A stretch of 64,000 bases of DNA, taken from Arthrobacter sp. APC 3897. Lineage in GTDB: Bacteria > Actinomycetota > Actinomycetes > Actinomycetales > Micrococcaceae. The notes beneath the pieces were generated by a model that was not told the DNA's origin, searched no databases, and saw only the letters and a program-made list of their open reading frames with translations. The stretch is taken from assembly GCF_030407495.1 (NCBI RefSeq), contig NZ_JASDDG010000006.1, positions 50,097-114,096 on the forward strand, written 5' to 3'. Below are positions 33,608 to 42,709 of the stretch, one piece after another. Position 1 is the stretch's first letter. Every line of letters begins with the position of its first letter. Both the position numbers and the translations under genes were made by a program.

Positions 33608-36160
33608 TCACGGACGTAGATACCGGCCGGTGATACTGATGGGGCTGCGTGCAACGTCGGCGGGGGTACCGGCGGCGATAATCCGGCCGCCGTCGGTACC
33701 GCCGCCGGGACCGAAGTCGATCAGGCGGTCCGCGTTCATGATCAGGTCCACGTCATGGTCAATGGCGATCACTGTGCCGCCCCGGTCGATTAGCCCCTGC
33801 AGCACATTGAGCAGGACCTGCACGTCCAGCGGATGCAGGCCGATGGTGGGCTCGTCGAGAATGAACACCGTTCCGTGCTGGTTCCGGTCCAGGTCCGGAG
33901 CCAGCTTTAGCCGCTGGGCTTCACCTCCGGAAAGTGCCGTGGTTGCCTCACCGAGGGTGAGGTAGCCCAGTCCCAGGTCGGCCAGCATGCGGAGACGGGC
34001 GGACACCTTCTTCAGATCCGATGTGGCGTCTGCCGCCCGCTCAACCGTCAGAGCCAGCAACTCAGGCAGCGTAAGCCCGGCATCCTCATCCCGGCTCTCC
34101 CTGCTCCCCTCCCCTGCCCGGTCCATTTCTCCGTGACTCGGCCGGCGGCGGATTTCGTCCGCCGCCGGTGCGTAGCGGCTGCCGTTGCAATCTGGGCAGA
34201 CAATCTCCACATCCGGTAGGAACTGCACATCGAGGGAGATCTGACCGGTGCCGTCACAGACGGGACAGCGCAGCGAGCCGGTGTTGTAGGAAAAGTCCCC
34301 CGCCTTCAGGCCGCGTTCCTTGGCCTCCGGGGTTTTCGCATAGGCACGGCGGAGGTCGTCAAAGGCTCCGCTGTACGTAGCCACGGTCGAGCGCACGTTG
34401 GTCCCCACAGGAGATGCATCCACCATGCTCACGCGGTTTATCCCGTCAGCCTCCAGCGAAACAACATGCCCGGGCAGGGCCGTGCCCTTGAGCTTGGCGG
34501 TGAGGGCAGGAACCAGGCTCTCCAGCACCATGGTCGTTTTCCCCGACCCGGACACCCCGGTCACCACGGTCAGCCGTCCCTGGGGAATATCCACATCCAG
34601 GGCATGGACGGTGTGAAGGGGCAACGTCGCAAGACGAATATGTCCGAGGGCGAACATGCTGCCGGGATCAGGCGGGGTGCGCACCCGGATCTTCTCTGCA
34701 CCGGTAATGAATCCGGCGATCCGCGACCCTGGATTCTCCACCGCTGACGCCAACGGCGCGGAGACCACCACTTCACCGCCCCGGGCACCGGACCCCGGGC
34801 CGATCTCGATGAGCCAGTCAGCTTCCTTCAGCAGCTGAACGTCGTGGTCCACAATCACCACCGAATTCCTGTCCTCCAACAGGGTGCGCACCACCGCGAG
34901 CAGCCCGTCGATGTTCGAAGGATGCAGTCCGATCGAGGGTTCATCCAACACGTACAGCACCCCCGTGGTGCGGCTGCGGACCGCCCGTGAAAGCTGTACC
35001 CGCTGGCGTTCGCCGGTCGACAGCGTTGAGGAAGCACGGTCAAGGGTGAGGTAGCCCAGACCCAGCCGGATCAGCAGCTGTGCGGCCTCGACCAGCTCGG
35101 TTCCGATGCTTCGGGCCATTGACGTCATGGCGGGCGGCACCAATGCCGGAAGGGTTTCCACCCAGGCAGTGACCTCGTCCAGGCTTTTCGCCGTAGCTGA
35201 GGCAAGGTTAATTCCGTCCACCAGCGTGGAGCGGGCGCGTTCGCTCAGCCGGGTGCCGCGGCAGTCGGGACAGGTCTGCACGCTGAGGAAGCGGTCAATG
35301 CGCCGTAGTCCCTTCTCGGTTTCGGCTTTTCGCAGCGCCTGCTCGACGGCGTCGTGGGCGTTGCGGTACGTCATGTTCAGTTCAAAGAGTTTTCCATTTT
35401 TTGACGGGAACAGGATGCGCCGTTTCTCCGGAGGCCCGCGGAAGACGATTTCCCGTTCCCTCTCATCCAGATCCCGAAACGGCACGTCCGTGCGCACTCC
35501 CATCTCCGCGGCTGCCTGGGAGTTGCCCGCCAGCCCAAACAGAGACCACGGGGCCACGGCGCCCTGATCGATGCTCAGCGATTCGTCGGGAACCAGGGCG
35601 GCGTCGTCGACGTCGCGCACTGTCCCGGTGCCGGCGCAGGTGGGGCACGCCCCTTCACTGTTGAAGGAGAACGATTCGGCGCTGGGCGGGGGAAACACCG
35701 CACCGCACACCGGGCAGGTCAGGCTCCGGTCGAGTGCGACGTCGATGGTCGGCTCCAGATGGTGACCGTTTGGACATTGGTGGCTGCCAAGCCGCGAAAA
35801 GATCAACCGCAGGCTGTTCAGGAGCTCAGTTGAGGTGCCGAAGGTGCTGCGCACGCCGGGCACCGGAGGCCGCTGCCGCAGGGCAAGGGCGGCCGGGACG
35901 TGCTCGATGCTGCCCACCAACGGTCGAGCTGCCTGCGTCAGCCTGCGCCGCGTGTAGCTTGAGAGCGCCTCCAGATATCTGCGGGAGCCCTCCGCGTACA
36001 GCACGCCGAGTGCCAGCGAGGATTTTCCCGATCCGGAGACCCCGGCAATGGAGACCAGCTTGCCCAGCGGGACGGACACGTCCACGTTCTTGAGGTTGTG
36101 CACCCTGGCGCCCCGCACTTCGATGCTTCCAGGTCCGTCCTGAACGGTGCTCACCTGCAT
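33608..36160 (-). CDS. UvrA-like ABC ATPase (UvrA2/drug-resistance type)
   Basis: 850 aa from ATG 36160 with an AAGGCGG site. Two ABC modules: Walker A GVSGSGKSSLALGVLYAEG near residue 30 and GVSGSGKTT in the second half; signatures LSTGERQRVQLSRAVRS and LSGGEAQRLKLAPDLD; Walker B VLDEPSIGLHP and ILDEPTIGLHP. Zinc fingers are in CPVCGAVF...CPTCAGTG and CPVCDGTG...CPDCNGSR. True UvrA has about 950 aa and a UvrB-binding domain. This shorter form, with no uvrB/uvrC nearby, fits the UvrA2 group linked to DNA-damaging antibiotic tolerance. The alcohol dehydrogenase follows 100 bases downstream. Confidence 0.88.
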   Translation of the reverse strand: MQVSTVQDGPGSIEVRGARVHNLKNVDVSVPLGKLVSIAGVSGSGKSSLALGVLYAEGSRRYLEALSSYTRRRLTQAARPLVGSIEHVPAALALRQRPPVPGVRSTFGTSTELLNSLRLIFSRLGSHQCPNGHHLEPTIDVALDRSLTCPVCGAVFPPPSAESFSFNSEGACPTCAGTGTVRDVDDAALVPDESLSIDQGAVAPWSLFGLAGNSQAAAEMGVRTDVPFRDLDEREREIVFRGPPEKRRILFPSKNGKLFELNMTYRNAHDAVEQALRKAETEKGLRRIDRFLSVQTCPDCRGTRLSERARSTLVDGINLASATAKSLDEVTAWVETLPALVPPAMTSMARSIGTELVEAAQLLIRLGLGYLTLDRASSTLSTGERQRVQLSRAVRSRTTGVLYVLDEPSIGLHPSNIDGLLAVVRTLLEDRNSVVIVDHDVQLLKEADWLIEIGPGSGARGGEVVVSAPLASAVENPGSRIAGFITGAEKIRVRTPPDPGSMFALGHIRLATLPLHTVHALDVDIPQGRLTVVTGVSGSGKTTMVLESLVPALTAKLKGTALPGHVVSLEADGINRVSMVDASPVGTNVRSTVATYSGAFDDLRRAYAKTPEAKERGLKAGDFSYNTGSLRCPVCDGTGQISLDVQFLPDVEIVCPDCNGSRYAPAADEIRRRPSHGEMDRAGEGSRESRDEDAGLTLPELLALTVERAADATSDLKKVSARLRMLADLGLGYLTLGEATTALSGGEAQRLKLAPDLDRNQHGTVFILDEPTIGLHPLDVQVLLNVLQGLIDRGGTVIAIDHDVDLIMNADRLIDFGPGGGTDGGRIIAAGTPADVARSPISITGRYLRP

Positions 36161-36302
36161 GCCCGCCTTCCGGTGACCGCTGGACCGGCAGTCCATGCGG
36201 CGCGTCAGCACCCGGGATGCCGGGCTGCTGCCTATGATCGTACGCAGCCGTGCTTGCCGGGCCAATACACCGGGTCCCGGGGCAAGCGGTGCGCCGGCGC
36301 GT

Positions 36303-36872
36303 CTAGTCCTCGACGCTGCGAATGACCCGGGCCGGGGATCCCACCACCACGGAACGGGCAGGCACATCCTTGGTGACCACGGCACCGGCAGCCACAACGG
36401 CGTCATCACCGATGGTCACTCCCGGCAGGACGGTGACGTTGGATCCGAGCCACACATTCCGGCCGAGGGTGACGGGTGCCGGGTGCATGTCCGCCCGGCG
36501 GCCGGGTGACAGGTCATGATTCAGTGTTGCCAGGACGGCGTTGTGGCCAATCAGGCAATCGTCGCCAATACTGATTCCCCCCTGGTCCTGGAACCGGCAG
36601 CCGGAATTGATGAACACCCGTTTGCCCAGGGTGATGTTCCTGCCGAAGTCAGCGGAGAACGGCGGGAACACCGCAACCGTTTCATCCACCGGTTTACCGG
36701 TGAGCCGGGACAGCAACTCCCGTACCTGTTCCGGCTGGTGGTAGCCGCTGTTGAGTTCACCGGTAACCCGCAGGGCGGCCTGGCTGGCATGGTGCATGGC
36801 CTCATGCAGGGGCGAGCCGGCCGTTATGGTCTCGCCGGCGTTCAACGCTGTGAGCAGTTCATCAAGTTCCAT
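36303..36872 (-). CDS. Sugar O-acetyltransferase (LacA/Maa type)
   Basis: 189 aa from ATG 36872. N-terminal maltose-acetyltransferase cap, then a left-handed beta-helix: INSGCRFQDQGGISIGDDCLIGHNAVLATLNHD (the His in LNHD is the catalytic base of the family), then LGRNVWLGSNVTVLPGVTIGDDAVVAAGAVVTKDVP. It uses acetyl-CoA to acetylate a sugar or related small molecule. A longer frame to 37178 has no family features. It is 142 bases upstream of the UvrA-like gene on the same strand. Confidence 0.9.
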   Translation of the reverse strand: MELDELLTALNAGETITAGSPLHEAMHHASQAALRVTGELNSGYHQPEQVRELLSRLTGKPVDETVAVFPPFSADFGRNITLGKRVFINSGCRFQDQGGISIGDDCLIGHNAVLATLNHDLSPGRRADMHPAPVTLGRNVWLGSNVTVLPGVTIGDDAVVAAGAVVTKDVPARSVVVGSPARVIRSVED

Positions 36873-37066
36873 TGCCCCAGTATGAGTGATGCAGCCATCC
36901 GGGGCCGAACCGGCAGGGATTGATTCCCTCCCCCGCGGGGCCGGTATGGGAGGTTGCCTCTGGACGGAAATGTCCCTGTACGCCAACCTGTGGAGGTAGG
37001 AGCCGCCGGGAAGAATCAGCGGAGCCCGAACTTTAGCGTCGTCATTCCCTGAAACTGTGAGGCCGC

Positions 37067-38149
37067 ATGAGCGATCGTGAGCTACCCGGGCAGCCCGGGC
37101 TTGCACGGCCCACGCGGATTCTGCTGACTCTGGCGGCGGCGGGAGGTGCCTGCTGGACGGTATGGGCGGGGCGGTCACTTCTGGGACCGCTGGTGCTGGC
37201 GGCGGCGCTCATCATTATTGCGCTCCCCGCACGAGGGCCCCTGGACCGGCGCGGTGCCCCGCGCTGGGTCGGCACGCTCGCCGTCGTGGCCATCGCCTGG
37301 GGAATTCTGGTGGTTCTGGGCCTGCTGGTCCTTGTGGCACTGGGACAGTTCGGGCGCATTCTCGCCACCTATGCGGGCCAGCTGGCGGAGAGCGCCGAGA
37401 CACTGGAATCGTTTTTTCAGCGTCTCGGATTCAACACCGTGTCGATGGATGAGATTTCCGGGGCAATCCAGCCCGCTGCCCTGCTGACTACCGTTTTCAA
37501 CGCCGGCACGCAACTGCTGGGCCTGGGCACGGCCGTCTTTTTTGTCTTCGCGTACGTGATGTTCCTCGGGATGGATGCTGCACGGTGGCAGAACCCCCCG
37601 GCCGAGCTCGCGAAGGCGAGCGGCCGGCGACTGCACGCTTTTAATCAGTTCACCGCCGGAACCAACCGGTATTTCCTCGTCAACTCGATATTCGGCCTGA
37701 TCGTCGCGGTGATTGACGGACTTGCCCTCTGGCTCCTCGGCGTGCCCGGTCCCTTCGTGTGGGCGGTGCTCGCGTTCGTTACCAACTACATCCCCAATAT
37801 TGGTTTCGTCCTGGGCGTGGTGCCTCCCGTTGTACTCGCTGTCGCGGTTGGCGGCTGGGGGCTGGGGCTGCTGGTGCTGGCCATCTACTGCATCGTCAAC
37901 GTGACCCTCCAGGTGCTGGTCCAGCCCCGGTTTGTGGGGGAAACAGTTCGGCTGAGCGTCACGCTGACCTTCGCCTCGGTGGTTCTCTGGACAACCCTGC
38001 TGGGAGCGGTCGGCTCTCTCCTGGCCGTGCCGCTGACCCTCTTCGCACGCTTCCTGATCATCGGCGGGGATCCCGGTGCCCGCTTCGCACAGTGGATCAG
38101 CGGTGATGACGGTCCGGAGGAGCCTAAAGGTCCTTCACAGCCCGGATAG
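37067..38149 (+). CDS. AI-2E family transporter (YdiK/TqsA type)
   Basis: 360 aa with about eight membrane segments. Family signature segments: NRYFLVNSIFGLIVAVIDGLALWLLGVPGPFVWAVLAFVTNYIPNIGF and PLTLFARFLIIGGDP. Members export autoinducer-2 in some enterobacteria or act as ion antiporters in others; the function here is unknown. ATG 37067. The last 26 bases overlap the 3' end of the convergent gene. Confidence 0.88.
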   Translation: MSDRELPGQPGLARPTRILLTLAAAGGACWTVWAGRSLLGPLVLAAALIIIALPARGPLDRRGAPRWVGTLAVVAIAWGILVVLGLLVLVALGQFGRILATYAGQLAESAETLESFFQRLGFNTVSMDEISGAIQPAALLTTVFNAGTQLLGLGTAVFFVFAYVMFLGMDAARWQNPPAELAKASGRRLHAFNQFTAGTNRYFLVNSIFGLIVAVIDGLALWLLGVPGPFVWAVLAFVTNYIPNIGFVLGVVPPVVLAVAVGGWGLGLLVLAIYCIVNVTLQVLVQPRFVGETVRLSVTLTFASVVLWTTLLGAVGSLLAVPLTLFARFLIIGGDPGARFAQWISGDDGPEEPKGPSQPG

Positions 38150-38900
38150 CGGCTACTGTCCGCGGGAACCCCACATAAGGGAAGCAGTGCACCAGGGCTG
38201 CAATGATCACCGTCTTTGAGTGCCCCAGCTGCAGGCAGGCGCGGCCGTGCGGTCCAAGCTGGGCGGCAGTGTCCCCCAGCGACGCAAGAGCACACAGCCC
38301 CAGCAGCTCCCGCTGCTGAGCGGAAAGCCCGCCGCGGGTGTAGAAATCACCGAAATAGAACTCGGTCAGGAACCGTGGCAGCGCCTCATTGAACGGTTCC
38401 GGCAGATCGGCAAGGTTGTCCCGGATCTCAGTGCCGTACAGCGGCATCTGCTCAGCGAGCCCGCGCTGGTAGCGGCCGGCGTCGTCGTCCACTGTTCCTT
38501 CCGCCGGCAGCGGCAGTGAAATTCCCCGGTCACAAAACACCTCGTTGACGGTGCCGACGGCGTTGAGGGTGCGCGGAAAGCCGATGATCGGTGCCAGCTG
38601 GTAAATGGCCTCGCGGATGTGGACCGGCGGCACACCCACGTGGAGGGCGGCCGCAGTATGGGCCCGCAGCTGCGGCAGGGTTTGAAGGCACGCCAGGACG
38701 GTCACGGTGATCAGCTCCCGGGTCCGGTCATCCAGGACGCCGGTGCCGAACACGTCGCCGAAGATGAAGCCCCGCAGGATCTCCATCAGCTCGGGATCTT
38801 CCTCGTAGGCAGCGCGGTCCCGCGGCCCGAACAGCCGCTCATACACCGCTTCGGCCATCTCCCTGCGGGACGCCGGGTTGTGCCGGGGATCGTTAGTCAT
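38124..38900 (-). CDS. Carboxymuconolactone decarboxylase (CMD) family protein, two-domain
   Basis: 258 aa containing two CMD helices bundles: residues about 40-110 (DRTRELITVTVLACLQTLPQLRAHTAAALHVG) and about 170-245 (LSAQQRELLGLCALASLGDTAAQLGPHGRACLQLG). The peroxidase-type CxxC is not present, so it is closer to decarboxylase-like members. Its ATG overlaps the end of the upstream GH65 fusion gene by eight bases, so it is translationally coupled. Substrate unknown. Confidence 0.85.
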   Translation of the reverse strand: MTNDPRHNPASRREMAEAVYERLFGPRDRAAYEEDPELMEILRGFIFGDVFGTGVLDDRTRELITVTVLACLQTLPQLRAHTAAALHVGVPPVHIREAIYQLAPIIGFPRTLNAVGTVNEVFCDRGISLPLPAEGTVDDDAGRYQRGLAEQMPLYGTEIRDNLADLPEPFNEALPRFLTEFYFGDFYTRGGLSAQQRELLGLCALASLGDTAAQLGPHGRACLQLGHSKTVIIAALVHCFPYVGFPRTVAAIRAVKDL

Positions 38901-41900
38901 GGCTCTCCTTGGATGGTGCCGCGGCCGGTTCCAGCGGGATGTCCACGCTGCGGCCGGGGCGGAGCTGGATCAGGACATCCCCCACCCGGACGCGGACCGG
39001 TGGCAGGCTGCCCGGGGCGGCGGATACCCGCAGAACGGTGCGTTCCAGGATGATGTTGAGCAGCACCCCGCGGTAGCGAACCCGAAAGGACACCCGCCGG
39101 AGCCCTGACGGCAGCCTGGGGGTGAAGACCAGGTCCCCGGATTCCATCCGCAGCCCCGCAAAACTTCGCTGCACCACGTCGATGGTCCCGGCCATTGCGC
39201 CAAGATGCACTCCGGTTCGGGTGGTGCCGCCCTGGGTATCGTCAAGGTCGGCATCCAGTGCGTCCCGGAATGTGTCCCACGCGCGTTCCGGATCGGAGGC
39301 GGACAGCACGGAGGCGTGGGCAACCCGGCTGAGCGTGGAACCGTGAATGGTCCGGGAAAGGTAATAGTCCACCATCGCCCGGATCTGTTCCGGCCCGACG
39401 TCGTAATTCATCCGCCGCAGCAGGCGCACCAGCTCCTCTTCCCCCAGGACGTAAAGCAGCATCAGTACGTCGGCCTGTTTGGAGAGCTTGTAATCGTTGG
39501 TGCTGTCTCCCTCCGACGCGAGGATCAGATCCAGCCGTTCAATGTTGCCGTAGCGCCGCCGGTAATGGTCCCAGTCCAGCTCCTTGAGCCGGCCGTAGCC
39601 CTCAAACTGGCTGATCAGGCCGTCATGAAAAGGAACATACAGCCGCCGGCCCAGCTGCTTCCAGAACGCCAGTTCGTCCTGGGTGATCCCCAGCTTCTTC
39701 CGCACGTACCTGCTGTCCTGTCCGTGCAGTTCCTTGAGGATCCGTGCCGGGAGGGCGCACAGCCAGGCGGCCATGATGTTGGTGTACGCGTTGTCATCCA
39801 CTCCTGACCCGGGGTGGCCCGGATAACCGTCGTGGTACTCGTCCGGCCCCACCACGCCGCGCAGATGGAACCGTCCGTCCTCCCCCGTTCCAGCCATGGA
39901 CGCGATCATCCGGGCGACCTCCACGATGATCTCCGCTCCGTGGCTGATCAGCCATTGCCGGTCCTCCGTGGCCTGGAAATACTGCCAGACGTTATAGGCC
40001 ACAGCCAGGCTGCCGTGGCGCTGCAGCCGGGAGTTGTCCCGCATCCATTTCCGGGAAAACCTGTTGTACAGCCAGCGGGGCGTCTCTTCGGTTCCGTCGC
40101 TGCCGCTGCGCCAGGGGTACAACGCGCCGGCCAGTCCGGCTGCGCGGGCCGTGTCCCGGGCTGCGCCCAGGCGGCGCCACCGGTAGTTCAGCACCGAGCG
40201 CGTGATGGAGGGCAGCCGCGAGGTGACCAGCGGCAGGACAAAGAGGTCATCCCAGAAAATATGTCCCCGGTAGCCTTCCCCGTGCAGTCCGCGGGCCGGA
40301 ACGCCCACGTCCAGTTCTTCAGTGATGGGGGTAAGCACCTGCAGCAGGTGGAACACATGCAGGTTCAGGACCAGCTGCGTCTGGCCGTCCGCATGCAGGT
40401 CAAGAGTGAACAAATGCAGCAGCCTGCGCCAGGCAGCCTGGTGGTCGGCAAGGACTGCGCTGAAGTCAGCCGGAGTACGGGCAAGCACGGCGTGTGCTCC
40501 GGAGGCGGGCGTGGAAATGGCCCGGTCGCGGGAAGTGACGACGGCGGCGGTTTTGAGGACACCCAAAGGCTCCCCATCGCGCAGCTGACCGTGATGGTGC
40601 TGCAGCCAGCGGGAGGAATCCGCTCCGGCCCGGAAGGCGCCGGGCAGCCTGCTGCTGTGAACCGGAGCATCTGCACGGAAGGTGACCCGCACTGCAACCG
40701 CAATCCGGAGCTGGCTTTGCGTGGTTTCAACTTCAGCACTTTCCATGCCGGACTGCGAGTCCACGGCACGGGTATGGAGGTGGCGGTTGCCCAGCGAGGC
40801 GTCCTCGGCGACATTAGCGTTGCGGATGTCGGCGTCAATCCCTGTCCTGAACTCCACCGGTCCGTCCCACCCGCGGGCGGTCACCGTGGTTTCCAGCGCG
40901 GCGAGCGCGGGAGAGGCCATGGATACGATGCGCCGCTGGACGACGTCGAGCTGCCGGCCGTTCCCGTCCTCCAGCAGGACACGGCGGGTCAGGACTGCAC
41001 GCTGCATGTCCAGCGACCGGTGCTCGCGCCGCAGAATCAGACCGCCTTCGGACCACCAGCCGCCGGAGCCGAAGCGGAGGTCCACCGGAAGCCAGTTCGG
41101 CAGATTCACCATGTGCTCGTTCCACGCCGTCTCGCCGCCGATGACCTCCGGGACCCGGTTGAAGATGCCCGCAGCGTAGGTTCCCGGATAGTGGATGGAG
41201 TCCGCGCGGGCTTCGGGTGCTGTTCCCCGGGTTCCCATCCGGCCGTTACCGAGCGTTGTCAGCGCCTCCCGGTGCCCCTCGTGCCAGGGATCAAAACCGT
41301 CGTAAATCAGCTGCCAGGGGTGGGAAAGCACCAGTCCGATGTCCAGCTCCCCGGGGTCCCGGAGCACCAGATCCGCCCCGGCGGCCTCCAGCCGGGTGCG
41401 CTGTTTGACCCGGTCAATGCCCACAACCAGTCCAAACCCTCCGCTGCGCGCAGCCTCAACGCCGGCGGTGGAGTCTTCGATCACCACGGCCTGCGACGGG
41501 CTGACACCGAGACGGCGTGCCGCTTCGAGGAAGGTGGCGGGGTCCGGTTTGCCTTCCAGCCGCAGTTCCGCCGCAACGGAACCGTCAACGACGGCGTCGA
41601 ACTTGCCCTCCAGCCCCGCGGCCGCGAGGACGGCCGCAGCGTTGCGGCTGGCCGTCACCAGGGCCACCGGCACCCCGTCCCTGCGCAGTCTCCCCAGCAG
41701 ACCCGCCGTTCCGGGATAGGCGCGGACACCGTCCTGCTGAAGGGCGGTCATGAACAGCGCGTTTTTGGCGGCCCCGAGCCCGTAGGCGGTCCAGGACCAT
41801 GGAGCGTCATCCGCGGACCCGAGCGGAACGTCTACTCCGCGGGATCGGAGGAACGCCAGGACTCCCTGTTCGCGCGGGCGCCCGTCAACATAGGCATAGT

Positions 41901-42141
41901 AGTCACTGTCCTCAAAGGGACCGCCGGAGGCTGCCCCGGCTCTCGCGTCAGCCAGGACCGAGTCGAAGAGGGCCTTCCAGACTGTGCGGTGCACCGTCGC
42001 CGTGTCGGTGACAACCCCGTCCATGTCAAAGATGACGGCCTGATAGCGCAGTGGTGTTACCGCGGCAGGCATAGGCAGGGCGGGTGACGGGACGGCGTCC
42101 GGCCGCGGTTCAGCGGGCATCGGCCGGTGAAAGGGCGGCAT
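38893..42141 (-). CDS. Beta-phosphoglucomutase fused to GH65 glycoside phosphorylase
   Basis: 1082 aa. Residues about 33-265 are a HAD-type beta-phosphoglucomutase: nucleophile motif VIFDMDGVVTDT (Asp39, Asp41), then VALVTASRNAAAVL and AVVIEDSTAGVEAARSGGF. Residues about 275-1070 are a GH65 phosphorylase: GFDPWHEGHREALTTLGNGRMGTRG, and GVVGPDEYHDGYPGH, whose Glu768 is the general acid. GH65 enzymes break trehalose, maltose, kojibiose or nigerose with phosphate to give beta-glucose 1-phosphate, which the mutase half converts to glucose 6-phosphate. In many bacteria these are two genes. Which disaccharide is used cannot be told from sequence. ATG 42141. Confidence 0.92.
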   Translation of the reverse strand: MPPFHRPMPAEPRPDAVPSPALPMPAAVTPLRYQAVIFDMDGVVTDTATVHRTVWKALFDSVLADARAGAASGGPFEDSDYYAYVDGRPREQGVLAFLRSRGVDVPLGSADDAPWSWTAYGLGAAKNALFMTALQQDGVRAYPGTAGLLGRLRRDGVPVALVTASRNAAAVLAAAGLEGKFDAVVDGSVAAELRLEGKPDPATFLEAARRLGVSPSQAVVIEDSTAGVEAARSGGFGLVVGIDRVKQRTRLEAAGADLVLRDPGELDIGLVLSHPWQLIYDGFDPWHEGHREALTTLGNGRMGTRGTAPEARADSIHYPGTYAAGIFNRVPEVIGGETAWNEHMVNLPNWLPVDLRFGSGGWWSEGGLILRREHRSLDMQRAVLTRRVLLEDGNGRQLDVVQRRIVSMASPALAALETTVTARGWDGPVEFRTGIDADIRNANVAEDASLGNRHLHTRAVDSQSGMESAEVETTQSQLRIAVAVRVTFRADAPVHSSRLPGAFRAGADSSRWLQHHHGQLRDGEPLGVLKTAAVVTSRDRAISTPASGAHAVLARTPADFSAVLADHQAAWRRLLHLFTLDLHADGQTQLVLNLHVFHLLQVLTPITEELDVGVPARGLHGEGYRGHIFWDDLFVLPLVTSRLPSITRSVLNYRWRRLGAARDTARAAGLAGALYPWRSGSDGTEETPRWLYNRFSRKWMRDNSRLQRHGSLAVAYNVWQYFQATEDRQWLISHGAEIIVEVARMIASMAGTGEDGRFHLRGVVGPDEYHDGYPGHPGSGVDDNAYTNIMAAWLCALPARILKELHGQDSRYVRKKLGITQDELAFWKQLGRRLYVPFHDGLISQFEGYGRLKELDWDHYRRRYGNIERLDLILASEGDSTNDYKLSKQADVLMLLYVLGEEELVRLLRRMNYDVGPEQIRAMVDYYLSRTIHGSTLSRVAHASVLSASDPERAWDTFRDALDADLDDTQGGTTRTGVHLGAMAGTIDVVQRSFAGLRMESGDLVFTPRLPSGLRRVSFRVRYRGVLLNIILERTVLRVSAAPGSLPPVRVRVGDVLIQLRPGRSVDIPLEPAAAPSKESHD

Positions 42142-42499
42142 GGAGAACGGCGGGTCCGGACGCCCGGACCGCGTGCCGGGATGACCTATCCGCTATCTGC
42201 CAGGCGCGCATGTTCCTCCCTATCCGGCCGCAGGGATGTAAGCGGGTCAACGGCCCGCTTCCGGCCTGCCGGTGTTTGCCAACTCTAGCGGCGTGGACAT
42301 CTGCCGGACAGGTTGGCACTTCCGGACGGGTCCTTTCAGGAAAGGTTTGTATTCTCCCCCGCTGAATCCCGGCAACAGGCATACGCTGAAAGGGACGTGT
42401 TCTCATCCCACAGGCCGTCCGGCCGGCGGTCCTCACCGGCAGACCAGAACCTGCCGGCCACAAAACGCAGCACATGAACCCAGTTCAATCGAGGCAGTC
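42142..42499. other. Divergent intergenic region
   Basis: About 358 bases between the GH65 fusion and the small YegP-like gene. It must hold both promoters. I see no confident -10/-35 pairs, RNA gene or terminator. Confidence 0.4.
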
Positions 42500-42688
42500 A
42501 TGGCAGGAAAATTTGAGGTTTATCAGGACAGGTCAGGCGGGTACCGGTTCCGCCTGAAGGCAGGCAACGGCGAAATCATCGCGTCGTCGGAAAGCTACAA
42601 GTCGAAGGCGTCGGCGCTCAAGGGCGTGGAATCGGTCCGAAACAACGCCGCAGCGGAGATTACGGACCTGACGGCCATCGCAACCTAG
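42500..42688 (+). CDS. YegP/UPF0339 (DUF1508) family small protein
   Basis: 62 aa from ATG 42500. It is one DUF1508 repeat: MAGKFEVYQDRSGGYRFRLK, ASSESYKSKASALKGVESVR. Family members carry one or two such repeats of about 50 residues and fold as small beta-alpha domains; the role is unknown. The frame extends upstream to 42272 but only the last part has family features. Confidence 0.88.
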   Translation: MAGKFEVYQDRSGGYRFRLKAGNGEIIASSESYKSKASALKGVESVRNNAAAEITDLTAIAT

Positions 42689-42709
42689 CGGCCCTGGATG
42701 ATTTCGGAC

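Noticed and set aside
39814..42087. 757-codon plus-strand frame
   Set aside because: Antisense to the GH65 fusion whose motifs and catalytic residues are intact.
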